NCBI GenBank assembly: GCA_003254925.1
Contig: QANZ01001562.1
Coordinates: forward strand, 62,001-126,000
Source: Chamaecrista fasciculata
Lineage: Eukaryota > Streptophyta > Magnoliopsida > Fabales > Fabaceae
DNA: 64,000 nt
Direction: 5' to 3'
The notes under the pieces were generated by a model that was not told the origin of the DNA, did not search any database, and saw nothing but the letters and a program-made list of their open reading frames with translations. Positions 12,210-22,942 of this stretch are shown here, piece by piece. How positions within the stretch are numbered: the stretch's first letter is position 1; every line of letters starts with the position of its first letter. The translations under genes and the position numbers were made by a program.

Positions 12210-12737
12210 GGCAAAAGTACTCATTTCGTCCCAAAACTTTACACTTGCGGTCAATTTTGTCCTCAATCTTCTTTTGCTGTCAATTTCGTCCCTAAACTTT
12301 ACACATGCTGTCAATTTCGTTCCCAATATTTTTTTGCTGTCAATTTCGTCTCTAATCTTTCACATTTTGGTCAATTTTATCCTTTGTTCTTACTTTAGCT
12401 AAATATTGACGACAAAATCTATGTAGCTAACGATATATAATGTAAAATTGATAGAAAAAAAAAAACTCAAATCCTAACTTATATTCAAAAACAGGATGCA
12501 GTTTGTCGTTAATTTATTAAAAGAAGTTAGTCAAAGGATAAAATTGACGAAAATGTGAAAGATCGGGGACGAAATTAACAGTTGGTGTAAAGTTTTGGGA
12601 CGAAATTGACAGCAAAAAAAGATTGGGGATGAAATTGATAGCTTGTGTAAAGTTTGGGGACGAAGTTGACAGAAAAATGTTTGGGGACGAAATTGACAGT
12701 TGGTGTAAAGTTTGGGGACGAAATTAATACTTTTGCC
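12210..12737. mobile_element. foldback element with tandem-repeat arms (ATTTCGTCCC family)
   Basis: The left arm (about 12210-12400) has four tandem units of the type gtcaatttcgtccc plus aactttacac, about 35-45 bases each. The right arm (about 12520-12737) carries the reverse complement, with units such as ggggacgaaattgaca. The outer ends ggcaaaagta and tacttttgcc are perfectly inverted. The central 120 bases are unpaired. No protein is encoded. The transcript would form a long hairpin. Confidence 0.8.
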
Positions 12738-12821
12738 TGTCGGTGTATGTGATTTTTTTTTTTTTGAGCAAATAGTATATGTGATTCTGTGATGAACTAA
12801 TGATATATATATGAAAAGAAC

Positions 12822-12845
12822 AAATATATATATATATATATATAT
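12822..12845. repeat. (TA)n microsatellite
   Basis: About 12 TA units in the 3' flank of the ATL gene. Confidence 0.9.
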
Positions 12846-12972
12846 TACTCTAGAGCAACTATGAATTAGTCATACATACATAACATATCTATGCATATTG
12901 AAACCAGCAAGCAAGATTATTGTATTGAGAAGCAATTCTGAATAATAGAAACAATGAAAATCACATTGATAA

Positions 12973-13995
12973 TCAAGGAAAATCAGCAGCAGCAGTAGAG
13001 GAAGAATGAAACTTGCTCTTATTAGACCAAAGCCATATCTTTGAAACAGAGAAGCTCTCTCTTCTGCTTCTCTCTCCTATCATCATCTTCCTTCCTCTAT
13101 CTTCCTCCTCATTCTTCTTCTCTGCAATTTCAGATAATAACACCACTTGCAGATCTGATCCACTCACCACATACTGATATGACCCCATTGAGTAGCATCT
13201 CCTTGCTTCCCTATTAGTATTACTACTTCCTTCTTCTTCAACATCATCCACTCCTCCATTAATGTTTCTGAACTTTCCAAGTCTCACTGAAAATACCCTC
13301 TTTACACCATTTTGATCCTCCCCACTATCAGAAACCCCATTTGCATAATTTTCTTCATCTCTGTTCAAACCCCACGAGTTTTCAACACTGAATAATGGGT
13401 TCTCCATGGAAAGGCCAGAACTTGATGATGAAACTGTGGCTCTGCAAAGAGGACACGTGGAGTTCGAGAGGAGCCACGTGTCTATGCAATCGATGTGGAA
13501 GGCATGGCTACACATAGGCAACAACCTTAGCTTGTCGTGGTGGGAGAATTCACAGAGACAAACGGCACAATCGAATGGTTCTTTGGAACCCATCAAAACG
13601 ACATCCTCGTAGAAGAACAGAGGAAGAGTGTCTATTAAGGATTGCTGTAATCCTGAATCGTGTAAGCGAAAGAGATGGTGAAGCTGTCTCTGAAGTGCAC
13701 GTGCTCCGCGCGTGGGATCTGTTGTTGTTAATCTGTGGGATGATTGGTAAGGTGATGAGGATGATGGAGTTTTCATCAGAAACCATAGAACCAAATGGAC
13801 GATACCGTAGACGAAGAAGATGAGAGCTAGGACTATTATGACCAGAAGAATGAGTGGGCTGATTTTGCTTATGGATGATGAAGATGAAGATGATGATGAT
13901 GATGATTCTTTCTCATAGTTGTAAGGAGATTGGAACGAAGAAGAGTAAGGAGATTCAGGGGATGTGTAATACTTCAAGCTCTCACCTTTTTGCAT
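12973..13995 (-). CDS. RING-H2 finger protein of the ATL family (probable E3 ubiquitin ligase)
   Basis: A single-exon gene of 340 residues, typical of ATL genes. After a Ser-rich N-terminus (11 consecutive Ser at 31-41) there is one hydrophobic segment at about 46-74, expected to be a membrane anchor. A GLD-like region follows (DSGLQQSLIDTLPLF, about 113-127). The RING-H2 domain has all eight ligands: C143, C146, C162, H164, H167, C170, C181 and C184, with the CPLC end and the Pro-Trp-type core DTWLLSNSTCPLC. The family recruits ubiquitin-charged E2 enzymes at membranes. The C-terminal tail is long, Ser/Glu-rich and mostly disordered. The sequence is closest to the ATL13/ATL46/ATL47 subgroup as I remember it, but I would not assign a single member. 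The ATG at 13995 is the first in frame. Confidence 0.9.
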   Translation of the reverse strand: MQKGESLKYYTSPESPYSSSFQSPYNYEKESSSSSSSSSSSISKISPLILLVIIVLALIFFVYGIVHLVLWFLMKTPSSSSPYQSSHRLTTTDPTRGARALQRQLHHLFRLHDSGLQQSLIDTLPLFFYEDVVLMGSKEPFDCAVCLCEFSHHDKLRLLPMCSHAFHIDCIDTWLLSNSTCPLCRATVSSSSSGLSMENPLFSVENSWGLNRDEENYANGVSDSGEDQNGVKRVFSVRLGKFRNINGGVDDVEEEGSSNTNREARRCYSMGSYQYVVSGSDLQVVLLSEIAEKKNEEEDRGRKMMIGERSRRESFSVSKIWLWSNKSKFHSSSTAAADFP

Positions 13996-14197
13996 TTTAG
14001 CTGATCAATGTTACGTTCTGAAAACAATTCTCTCATGTAGTGAGAAAGTTTCTTTGTTGGCCAAAAAAAAGTGAGAAAGTTTCTTTCTTTCCTTAGAGGG
14101 AAAGAGAGATATTGAAGAGCTAGCACATCCAATGGATGCTTTTTGATTCTTTGAATCACAGAAGCCACCGTGGTCCGTGGAAGACTGTTTACTGTGT

Positions 14198-14610
14198 AAG
14201 AGAAAATTAATCATTTGGTCCTATACTTTGCCCAAATTTTTAATTTAGTCCTTATACTTTGTGAATGTTTTAAGTTTTAATCCATACATCTTAAATTTGT
14301 CATATATATGTTTATTTAGAACTAACTAAGATAATCAATAATTATATTTTTTTTTGGCCTGTTATCAATAATTATATAAAAGCCTAATATTAAGTTCTTA
14401 AAATTTTAATATTAATCTTATTAGTATTGATATTAGTATATAATGAATTAATCAATATTGTATTTATTTATTTTATAAGTTATTTTTTAGAAAAATAATA
14501 TTATTATATAATTAAGTAGTAAAGACTAAACTTTAACAATTTAGAAAGTATAGGGGGACTAAATTAAAAAAATTGAGTAAATTTAGGGACCAAATGGTTA
14601 ATTTTCTCTT
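14198..14610. mobile_element. MITE-like inverted-repeat element upstream of the ATL gene
   Basis: The left end AAGAGAAAATTAATCATTTG and the minus-strand right end AAGAGAAAATTAACCATTTG match except at one base. Similarity continues through GGTCC and TTTTAATTTAGTCC on each side. The interior is AT-rich and non-coding. It lies about 200 bases upstream of the ATL start codon, so it may sit in that promoter. Confidence 0.8.
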
Positions 14611-17109
14611 TTATAATATGCAGTAGTTTTAATGCAAGGAGACACCAGCATGAGGTCTATAATTTAGCCCATAATGACCACACACATTAAACAATAGGCT
14701 ACCTGTTTATTATGTTTTCACAAAGTAGACCAAAGAAATAAAGTATCACACACAAGAAAAAGGTGCACCACTAAGAATATGTATATCCAAGGGCATGAAG
14801 TAAAATATTTCAAAACCATAATTGTAGATGAATTAGCAGTGAAAGGGTAATGTGATCTTGTCCCAAGATTTCCTTTTATTCTAAAAACAGATAGTCTGTG
14901 ACAGAATCTAGAAACAGGAAGTAGTAGTACATGCTTCACCGTTCTGATTATTTAGTTGCTGTTGAATACTTGAATATGCCCTGATAAGAAAGGAAAGTTT
15001 GGTTGGATTTATACATGAAACTTTTCAGTTATTATACTTGGAAGGTAAGGTTGTCCCTGATTGAGAATTCATGTCTTGAAATTCCTAATTCGTACTCTAA
15101 TGGATTGATGCATGGTAGCTTTCTGCAAAATAATAATATAACTGGTTTGAAAATCTAGCAAGGCTAAATTAGAGAGAGAGAGAGAGGTGTACATTACTGT
15201 ACTGCTCAACAAAAAAGAAAACACCAAATGATTAAAAATATTGACCTTTCCACACAATCTAATTGTAACAAAGTTGTCTACTTGTTTGCGTGGCTTGTCT
15301 TTTAAAACAGTGATCACTATCAGAATCATTTCAAGTAATAATGCCACATTGTGTGGTGCCCGACTAATCACGCCATTTCACGTCAATCTTGCCATGATCA
15401 CAGCTTGCAGAAAGAACCATTTTTGAATGTCAAGAGGGTAAAAACTAAAAACTATAATGATTCATTCCTTACCCTTTTTTTTAAACACTTGCGAGTTAAA
15501 AGTGTGATATATTCACGAGCCTCCTTAGCCTTGAGTCCATTTTGATTTTGTACAAGAGAGAGACCCCAAAGGAAGACAAAACTAGATGGTGGGGTCCCAA
15601 ATTCCTTTTCTTTGCACGCATGGCATCCAAATGTTGCATATGATTATGTGTGTCCAAAGCAGGTGATCAATGACACTATGCATTGCTGCTTAACTTTAGA
15701 AGTGGTTTGGCAATTCTGTCGTTCGTTCTTTGTTCATCTCCAACCAGCAAGCAAGACGTCACAACTCACAACTTCAATGATAAATCAGAAGAATGGCCTA
15801 TGCTCACGCAATATGTTAGGGGGAAAAAATAACTCGTCAGTAAAAATATAGATTTTCTGTTATTATTACTATTGTATGGGACATGGCCAGACTTATGTTT
15901 TCTGAATCAATAACCCTCTGGGACACTACAAGTATTATATGTTCCTGGAAGAAGTATATGTTGACATGTGAAACTATAAAGATAATGTTGTCACTTCTCA
16001 CTTGCCATGGTCACTAAAATATGTTTAAACCTCATTTTGGTCATCCAATTATAAGATAAATTATGTTTTGGTCCTAAAATTTTTCTACTAGTTTTACTAG
16101 TAGTCTAAAACGGTATGATTTCTACCATTATTTCTAAGCTAGACCCTCAACCTTGACAATTTATCTCTCGTACGTGTCATATTATGTGAATTAACAAAGA
16201 AAGAAAAAAAAAATGAAAACAGGAAATATGACTGAAAACGTGTTTTGTACAGTTTTTTTGGAAATATTTTCTAAAAACATTTCCTGAAACAGGCTGAAAA
16301 CAGGAAACGTCAAAAAGACATTTCCAGTATTTTCAAAAACAAACTTATAATATTTCGCAACATTACACAAAAGTAAACTATTTAATCATGTTAATATCAT
16401 CATTTAGTTATAATCAAACTTAAAAACATATAAAAATTAGCGTTCCTCAAGTTAACATAATTTAAATATGAATGAAAACAATTTTTTGACTTTATAAAAC
16501 AAACAAATTTCTTAAATATTGAAAATTTTGAAATGAAAATAGAATTCCAGAAATGGAAAAAGAAAATGAAAACAAAAAACATTTTCTTAAACCAATCAGG
16601 CCCTTAGCTTCTCAGAAAGAAAAATAATCACAAATTTATTTTCAATTTGGGTATAAACAGAAATATTTTTCTCTCTCTACCAACTTATTTATTAAGACAC
16701 ATATGAGAGATTAATAGTCTATTTCAACTACCCAAGTCAAAGATGACGGTAAAAATTAAATGAAAATGAAATCACATTTTAGACTAATGGTGGAATAAAT
16801 AAAAAATATTTGAGGATCAAAAAGAAAATCTGACCTATAAATAATGGTTGTCCAGTAGTGAACAGCCTCTTGTTCTGTTAATTGTTTTTCAATGACACTA
16901 TAATGTAAACATAATAGAACAATGTCAGAAAATGCACGACATAGTTAACTTTTAAACTTACAGATTATACAAGTTTCCAGTCCATTGAAATATGGCCTAA
17001 TTGATTAATTCAGTATATGAATCAGAATTGTGATTTTACAGGCAAGAAAAGAAAAGAGAATATATTCATGTCTTCTAAGAGGTCTACAGCTAAGACCACC
17101 CAAGTTCTT
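14611..17109. other. intergenic DNA between the ATL and UBC genes
   Basis: No exon can be supported. A repeat-like block at about 16010-16870 begins with cattttggtcatcc and ttttggtcctaaaa phrases and contains a nested A-rich segment (about 16180-16605) full of aaacatttcc and gaaaacagg words. That segment ends in AATCAGGCCCTTAG, whose complement CTAAGGGCCTGATT is a common plant MITE terminus. The last 100 bases before 17110 are probably the 3' UTR of the UBC gene. Confidence 0.4.
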
Positions 17110-18098
17110 TCAAGGATCAGCATGGCCAGGGATTTCATCATCACTTGATGCACTTTCCTCTTCACTAATATCCTCCTCATCTTCACTTTCTTCATCAGCT
17201 GTTGAGTTGCTTATGTTTTCCTTCTTGGCATATCTATCACAATACTCTGCCACAAGAGAACAATAATATTTCATATATACTTTTTCATTATAAACTTGGC
17301 TTCTTCCACTCAACCAAAATTAGGGGAAAGTATCTTTAATCTTAACCAATGCAATGAGAGTCTTTAAGATGACCAAATCAGAGAATCTTCGTGTGTAAGA
17401 CTCTAAAGTATGGAGTTAAACCTTAAGGATGGGTTTTATTATGACAAGAGAAAATGGTCTACTACTGAAGAACCCAAATCCCAGTCGATTGGCAATTAGG
17501 GAATTAAAGCACCTTGTTTTTTTATGAATCACAATAATTGAGATCATAGACACTGCTTCACAAGATTTCCTCACCTTTAACTTTTTGATCATACAGCTTT
17601 CGATCCTTCATCATTAATGAAGCTGCGTCGCCATTGAGAGGGTCTGAAGGATTTGGATAAAGCAAGAGTTGTGGAAGAAAAACTTCGAAGATGTTTAGAA
17701 GATCTGAAAACAAAAATAAAACAACAAAAGAAACAGGTAATTTATAATTTTCTTTTTTCAAAAAAAAAGTATGAGGAAATCAGATTATTAGGATAAGGCA
17801 ACGTCCGTGTATGCTATATATACAAGGATGAAAAACCATGGAAAGCTGCAAACGCCAAAGACTTGAAGATTTTATGATGAACAGCCTAAAATTAATAATT
17901 ACCAAACATTGGACTCCAGGATTGGTTAATAACATCCAAGCACACAGAACCAGATCTGCAGTTGAAATGGACAAAGCAAAGTTAGACATGGTCCATGTCA
18001 GAACAAATTTATGCCGTTGAATAACAATTTGTTGCTGTTACTCAATAGTCTAAGTAATTTCATTTTGCTCTTACATATACAAAAACAAAATCTTGATG

Positions 18099-18142
<44 letters not shown>

Positions 18143-19607
18143 GCATAATAAAGATTGCTTAACAGAAAATAGGTTGCTTACAGCTCATCGACATTTGGGT
18201 GGAATATCTTGTTCACAAAACCAATAGAAGGGGATTTGTAAGGATAAGCATCCGGAAGCTCAACACGAATTTTCCAAACTCCACCTTCATAAAGACCTGC
18301 AACCATCATGTTTGATACATAATATTATGAACTGACTAACAAGAAATTAGGCTTCTCATAAATTATCCATTTGTTTTTTGGTAGAAATAGATTATCCATT
18401 TTAGATATAGGGAAATCATGTTAAAAATAGTGCTGATTCGAGATTTAACAATAAATGCCTAAAGCCCTTTTTTCCTCTCTCTTTTTCGGAAAAAGGGAAG
18501 TCTTCCTCTTACAAGTAATTGATAGACAGTGTGCATGTCAGTCATCAAAAAAAAAAAAGAAGTAAACTTGCATATGCAGTTTCATCAATGTCATAACAAA
18601 GTTAGTGATAGAACATCAAGTTGTCAACTGTACTTTCTTTTGGGCCATGAAATTCCACATTGAATTCATTAAGTCCATCATTTACTGTCTCCACGCTATA
18701 ATCACTCATCATCCTGAAAAAAAAAAACATGGTAACTGAGAAATATGACAGTGAAAATTGTCAATATCTCATGCAGATGAAAACATTGGCTATTCTAGAC
18801 ATTAAATTTAGCAAATATAAATTTAGTCTGTCTATTCATGAAACAATAATCATGATGTCAAAGTCAACGAGCAATATATTACGCCAATATTGCATATTAC
18901 CAATTTAATGATGTACCTACAATTGTAATGTGTCAAAAAAAGAACATCAGATGTAGGTAAGACTTAAACTTGTATTTTGTTTTGCAAGGAGCATCATTTT
19001 ATAATGAGTTTATAGTTCAAAAGAGGAACATGATAGCAAAAATGATTTCACCCTTCAGACAAAAAAGAACGACACACTAAATAACTGATTTATGATTTAT
19101 AAATATAAGCAGTGTTTATCAATACACTTGCATGCTGATTTATTTGACATAAACTGCCAAGTCTTATTCTGTACTTATTTTGCTTTTCTTGTGTGTTTAA
19201 TAAATCTGGATTACTTTTTTTGTTAAGGTAGAAAAAACAAGAAGGTGCAAAACTATCAAGACCACTGGTCATCAAATGTAGAAACTATAAATTCTTTTAA
19301 TAACCTAAGAAAAATTTATCAATATTACGAACTTGGATTCAGGATCAAACAAGAACTCCATAAATAGAAAAGGACTGCTACCATATCAACATGCAAAAAG
19401 TGCTTCTTCACCACCACACAACAAGTATAAACCATAACCTGATACAAACAAATGATTTGGTAGTGAACCAATTTCATCAACTAAACTGCCGTTTAAGAAT
19501 TATTTCAAAGCATACAAGTACATATTTATGAACAGACAATAAAACAATTTACAATTTACTTACAGTTTCATTACATCCATATCTCTTCTCTTACTTGGAG
19601 ACGACAT
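17110..19607 (-). CDS. ubiquitin-conjugating enzyme E2, UBC4/5/6 type (UBE2H-like)
   Basis: The enzyme accepts ubiquitin from E1 on a catalytic Cys and passes it on with an E3 or directly. I read six coding exons: 19607-19564, 18713-18634, 18296-18182, 17955-17903, 17703-17575 and 17246-17110. All introns are GT-AG, and the joined frame gives 185 residues, the usual size for this subgroup. It starts [11 protein letters not shown]. The UBC fold is complete, with HPN at 74-76, the active Cys85 in GSVCLDV, and [13 protein letters not shown] further on. The C-terminal tail is strongly acidic ([15 protein letters not shown]) and ends HADP, the hallmark of the UBC4/5/6 and UBE2H group. A non-coding first exon near 20964-21060 with a donor cacttGTAAGA and a 5'-UTR intron of over 1 kb is plausible but inferred. 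Which of the three paralogues it matches cannot be decided. Confidence 0.93.
18096..18140. repeat. (TAA)n microsatellite in a UBC intron
   Basis: About 15 trinucleotide units in the intron between the third and fourth coding exons. Confidence 0.95.
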
Positions 19608-21309
19608 TTTGATTTGAACAGATCACTTATTTCAACTCACTACATGGAAGTTAAAGAAATGTTAGCTTCAAGCCAAGGGTAGATATATCAAAACATACTT
19701 CTATTGTCATTGTCTTTCCCAAAATGAAAGGTTCTAAATCAAGAGTTACTTTCATCTTGCAGCCCATAAACTCTACAAATCCATTAAATTGAAAAAGGGA
19801 TAGGGGACATGTTCAAATAACTCAATATCTATGAATCACACATACCACGTTTCCCACAGACCCAAAAGATGCTGATATATGAGGACAGTGCAGCAGAAAA
19901 CTCAAGTTTAAGTAACCTTGGAACTGATTTGATGTCAAAATCAGGATCACAAGTGTATCTATTAATTCATAAAAAGAAACCATATCAGAAAACAAAGACA
20001 TCATATGATGAGAAAATAATGGGGGAAAAGTAAGCTGTTATGACCATCAACATACCACATTGCAATTGGGCCTACCGATTGAATCTTTATATTAGAATCA
20101 GCATAAGTCAATTGACACTTTGACATCATTAGATGACAGACAATAGTTACATGCATAGGACAAGATATTGAATAATATAATCTAGAAATTCATTCACAAA
20201 TATGGAATAACATTTAGATATATAGGGACTGAACATAACTTGAAATAAAGCAAACCAAAGATTTCCACACACTAAGATGAATCAACCTATACAGAACAAA
20301 GTAAAAAAGGCATTCTAACAAACATTAAACTTAGTTTCAAAAATCTTTATTATAATCCTAAGAATTTCAGTCTCAAAATAAATAGAGAACAACAGAAAAT
20401 TATATGTTTCAGACTATGGAAGGGATTGGTAATGCTCAAAATCTTCACAAATTGATTTTAAAAAAGGGAGTTAAAAGATATTGTAGAGGATATTGCCTAC
20501 TAATACATCCTCATAAGACAAAGAAATAACTGATGAGGTAATGCTTTAATCTCTAATTTCATACACAAAATGCGCGATTCACAATGTGGGTACTCAGTAC
20601 ACAAATACAAGTTAAATAGGCACAAATTGCAAAAGTTCAAATCTTCTCCAGACGACAACTTCGATTCCTAACAGAGACTAAAACCCATATTTCTAAGCAT
20701 GCGTCGATCAGCTTTCAGCAACCAACAAGGCAAATAAGAAAAATCCAGATATGGAATTCGATATCCATACTGTAATAAACAACGAGCAATACCAATGCGG
20801 TTTATCATACCCTGTTTAAACAAGTTACATAGATTGTGATGTAAAGATCAGGGGCCAAAATCAAAGAGAAAAAAATATATATTGGACAATGTTAACAATG
20901 CTTGAATCACCGCAAAAAAAAAACCCAGATGAAATAGACAAGAAATCGCGATCGGTATCTTACAAGTGACACTAAAATCTGGCGATAAGAATGGTGGGAA
21001 ACCTTTGACGTTTGACGATTGGCTTCTGATCAGAGAGTAAACGAAAGGAATCAGAAGTCTAAAAAATCGATAACGAAATGTGTAAAAAAGATATTGATTG
21101 TATTTGTACCCAAAAGAAAAAAAATGGTATAAAGGGATTGAAATAGGGAGTCAAGGGTGGTGGTGTGGCAAAGCAATAAGCAAGCAAAGCGATGAATGTC
21201 GAATGGGAGATATGGCACGTGCTATACGTTAAGGCGACGTAGCGACCAAGTTTCGCCATATTCCGTTCATCTACATTAAATGGTATAAAAATTAAGCCTT
21301 CAAAATTTA
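19608..21309 (-). other. UBC 5' region: putative 5'-UTR intron, leader exon and promoter
   Basis: No coding exon seen. Read on the minus strand, a candidate leader exon ends at about 20964 with the donor GTAAGA. Acceptor-like AG sites lie 20-40 bases upstream of the ATG at 19607. The intervening 1.3 kb is AT-rich, as an intron would be. The leader assignment needs transcript evidence. Confidence 0.4.
21216..21221. promoter_or_regulatory. G-box (CACGTG) upstream of the UBC leader
   Basis: A perfect CACGTG palindrome in ggCACGTGct, about 250 bases upstream of the presumed UBC leader exon end. G-boxes bind plant bZIP and bHLH factors. Its function here is inferred from position only. Confidence 0.35.
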
Positions 21310-21632
21310 AAGGTAAATTATCCTTACATATTCTGTTTTGTAGATCGATTTTACTTTGGTACCTTATTCTTTGCACTGTTAACATTTTGATACCCTATTT
21401 TTTGCACCGTTAACACTTTAATACCTTTTTTTTTAAAAGCAACACTTTAGTACCCTAAAGAAAATAGAATAGGATAACAAATTATAAAAGAACATGGTAC
21501 TAAAGTGAAATCAGTCCATAGAATAGGGTACCAAAATGTTAATGGTGCAAAAAACATGATACCAAAATATTATTTTTGAAAAAAACAGAGTACCAAAATG
21601 TGAAAGAGCAAGATATCAAAGTGTAATTTCCC
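21310..21632. mobile_element. foldback element (TTGGTACC/TTTGATACCC family)
   Basis: The left half has repeated phrases of the type actttggtacc, tttgcaccgttaaca and ttttgataccc. The right half carries their complements (gggtaccaaaatgttaa, gatatcaaagtg). The turn is at about 21455, around ctttagtaccctaaag. The arms are imperfect but pair along most of their length. It encodes nothing and may be an old relative of the element at 33990-34426. Confidence 0.65.
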
Positions 21633-22189
21633 CAATAAATTCTTAGAATTTTTTTCAAAGGATGTAATCTACCCAAGCTAGTACGGTATCAATTTTTTTT
21701 ACACTTTTATGGTGTAACAGATTTTTTGCGTAAACTAGAAGCTAAATTATTCATTCTTTATTGATTTAAGAGATTCATTTTATCTGTGATTTTTTCTATT
21801 AATTTTATAATTAACAAAATTGAATTCGAACTAGAGTAGTTAGTTCGATGAGGGAAAAAAAAGTTAAATAATTAGCTTTGTTACTTTTTTTATTATTTAA
21901 TTAGCTTGGTTACTTGAAAATGGAGAAATAAGGGGAAATGTGATATCTAAAAAGTCAAAATAGTCAGAGTTGGTCATAAAGCGAGGTTGAATTGTGAACC
22001 AAAATTAATCTTATTTTCTCACAAATCGATTGTATTTTTATTTTTTATTTTTTGGTTACAGAAATTTAGGTAAAGAGATGCAATAATTTGTTTAACTATT
22101 TGATGTCATCTACGGCTGGATCTCTCATCAATCCGTTTTATACATTAAAACATCAAATCCTAGAGGCTTTCATTGGTTATTTGCCAGTA
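21633..22189. other. AT-rich intergenic DNA
   Basis: No gene or clear repeat structure seen. Confidence 0.4.
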
Positions 22190-22395
22190 TAAAAAAGGTA
22201 AAAGGCAACAGATATTAGGAAAAGTTTGTTCAGAGTAAATTATGTTAACCTCGGTAAAGATTTTTGAGAACATGTACTCACACCTTCTATAGTTTTAATT
22301 CATACATAATGATCCCTTCTTTTTACAAACTGTTAACAAAACTTTTGCTCTATGCCCTCTTCAATTCCTCCTAAAAGCATACAGTAGCATAACAG
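22190..22395 (+). repeat. dispersed repeat, copy 1 (downstream of the HIG1 gene)
   Basis: This segment is repeated in direct orientation at 25855-26050. Shared words include gagtaaattatgttaacct, cttctatagtttcaattcat (one mismatch) and tctatgccctcttc. The overall similarity looks high, with small indels. It is non-coding in both places. Confidence 0.75.
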
Positions 22396-22942
22396 AATGA
22401 AACTTTGCAGCTACATTTCAAATAGGCAATATGACACATTGTTTGAGCATTGATCCATTTTGGGTCCTTAATCAATCATGATAACAGCATAGACGCCTAA
22501 TCACAATGTCTTAGATGTTGTACACATTCTCCCTCAGAACAACCACACATATCAGTCAAAATGCTTCAAGGTAAAGATATTAATTATCTTGCCATATTGG
22601 CCCTCAATTTCAGGGTACTTACATCCAGATAGCACCAGTATATCATGGTAGGATTATATTATTGAATGAATTGCAGATCAGAGTACACTGATATGCATTC
22701 AACTGTGTATAACTATGCATTCTCAAGAAAGTCTCCAAGAAAGATGTGGGCAAGGATTTTGGTCCTTCAATGACCATATTCCACGTTACACAAAATAGAT
22801 AAGATTGAATGCTCAAATTGGTGTTTTATGTCTGCAATCCAAAATGAAATTTGACCTATTACCTATATATATAGGATCAATTTGAACATTCAACCAAATA
22901 GATAAAGATCACCAGGAAAGAAAACACTACAGTCTACAGAGT

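Noticed and set aside
12210..12737. Foldback elements as miRNA precursors
   Set aside because: The stems are far longer than plant miRNA precursors and repetitive, and none contains a miRNA I know. They are better read as siRNA-type hairpins, if transcribed at all.
12973..19607. The adjacent ATL E3 and UBC E2 genes as a functional cluster
   Set aside because: They are separate transcription units about 3 kb apart, and both families are large and dispersed in plants. Proximity alone does not support a paired role.
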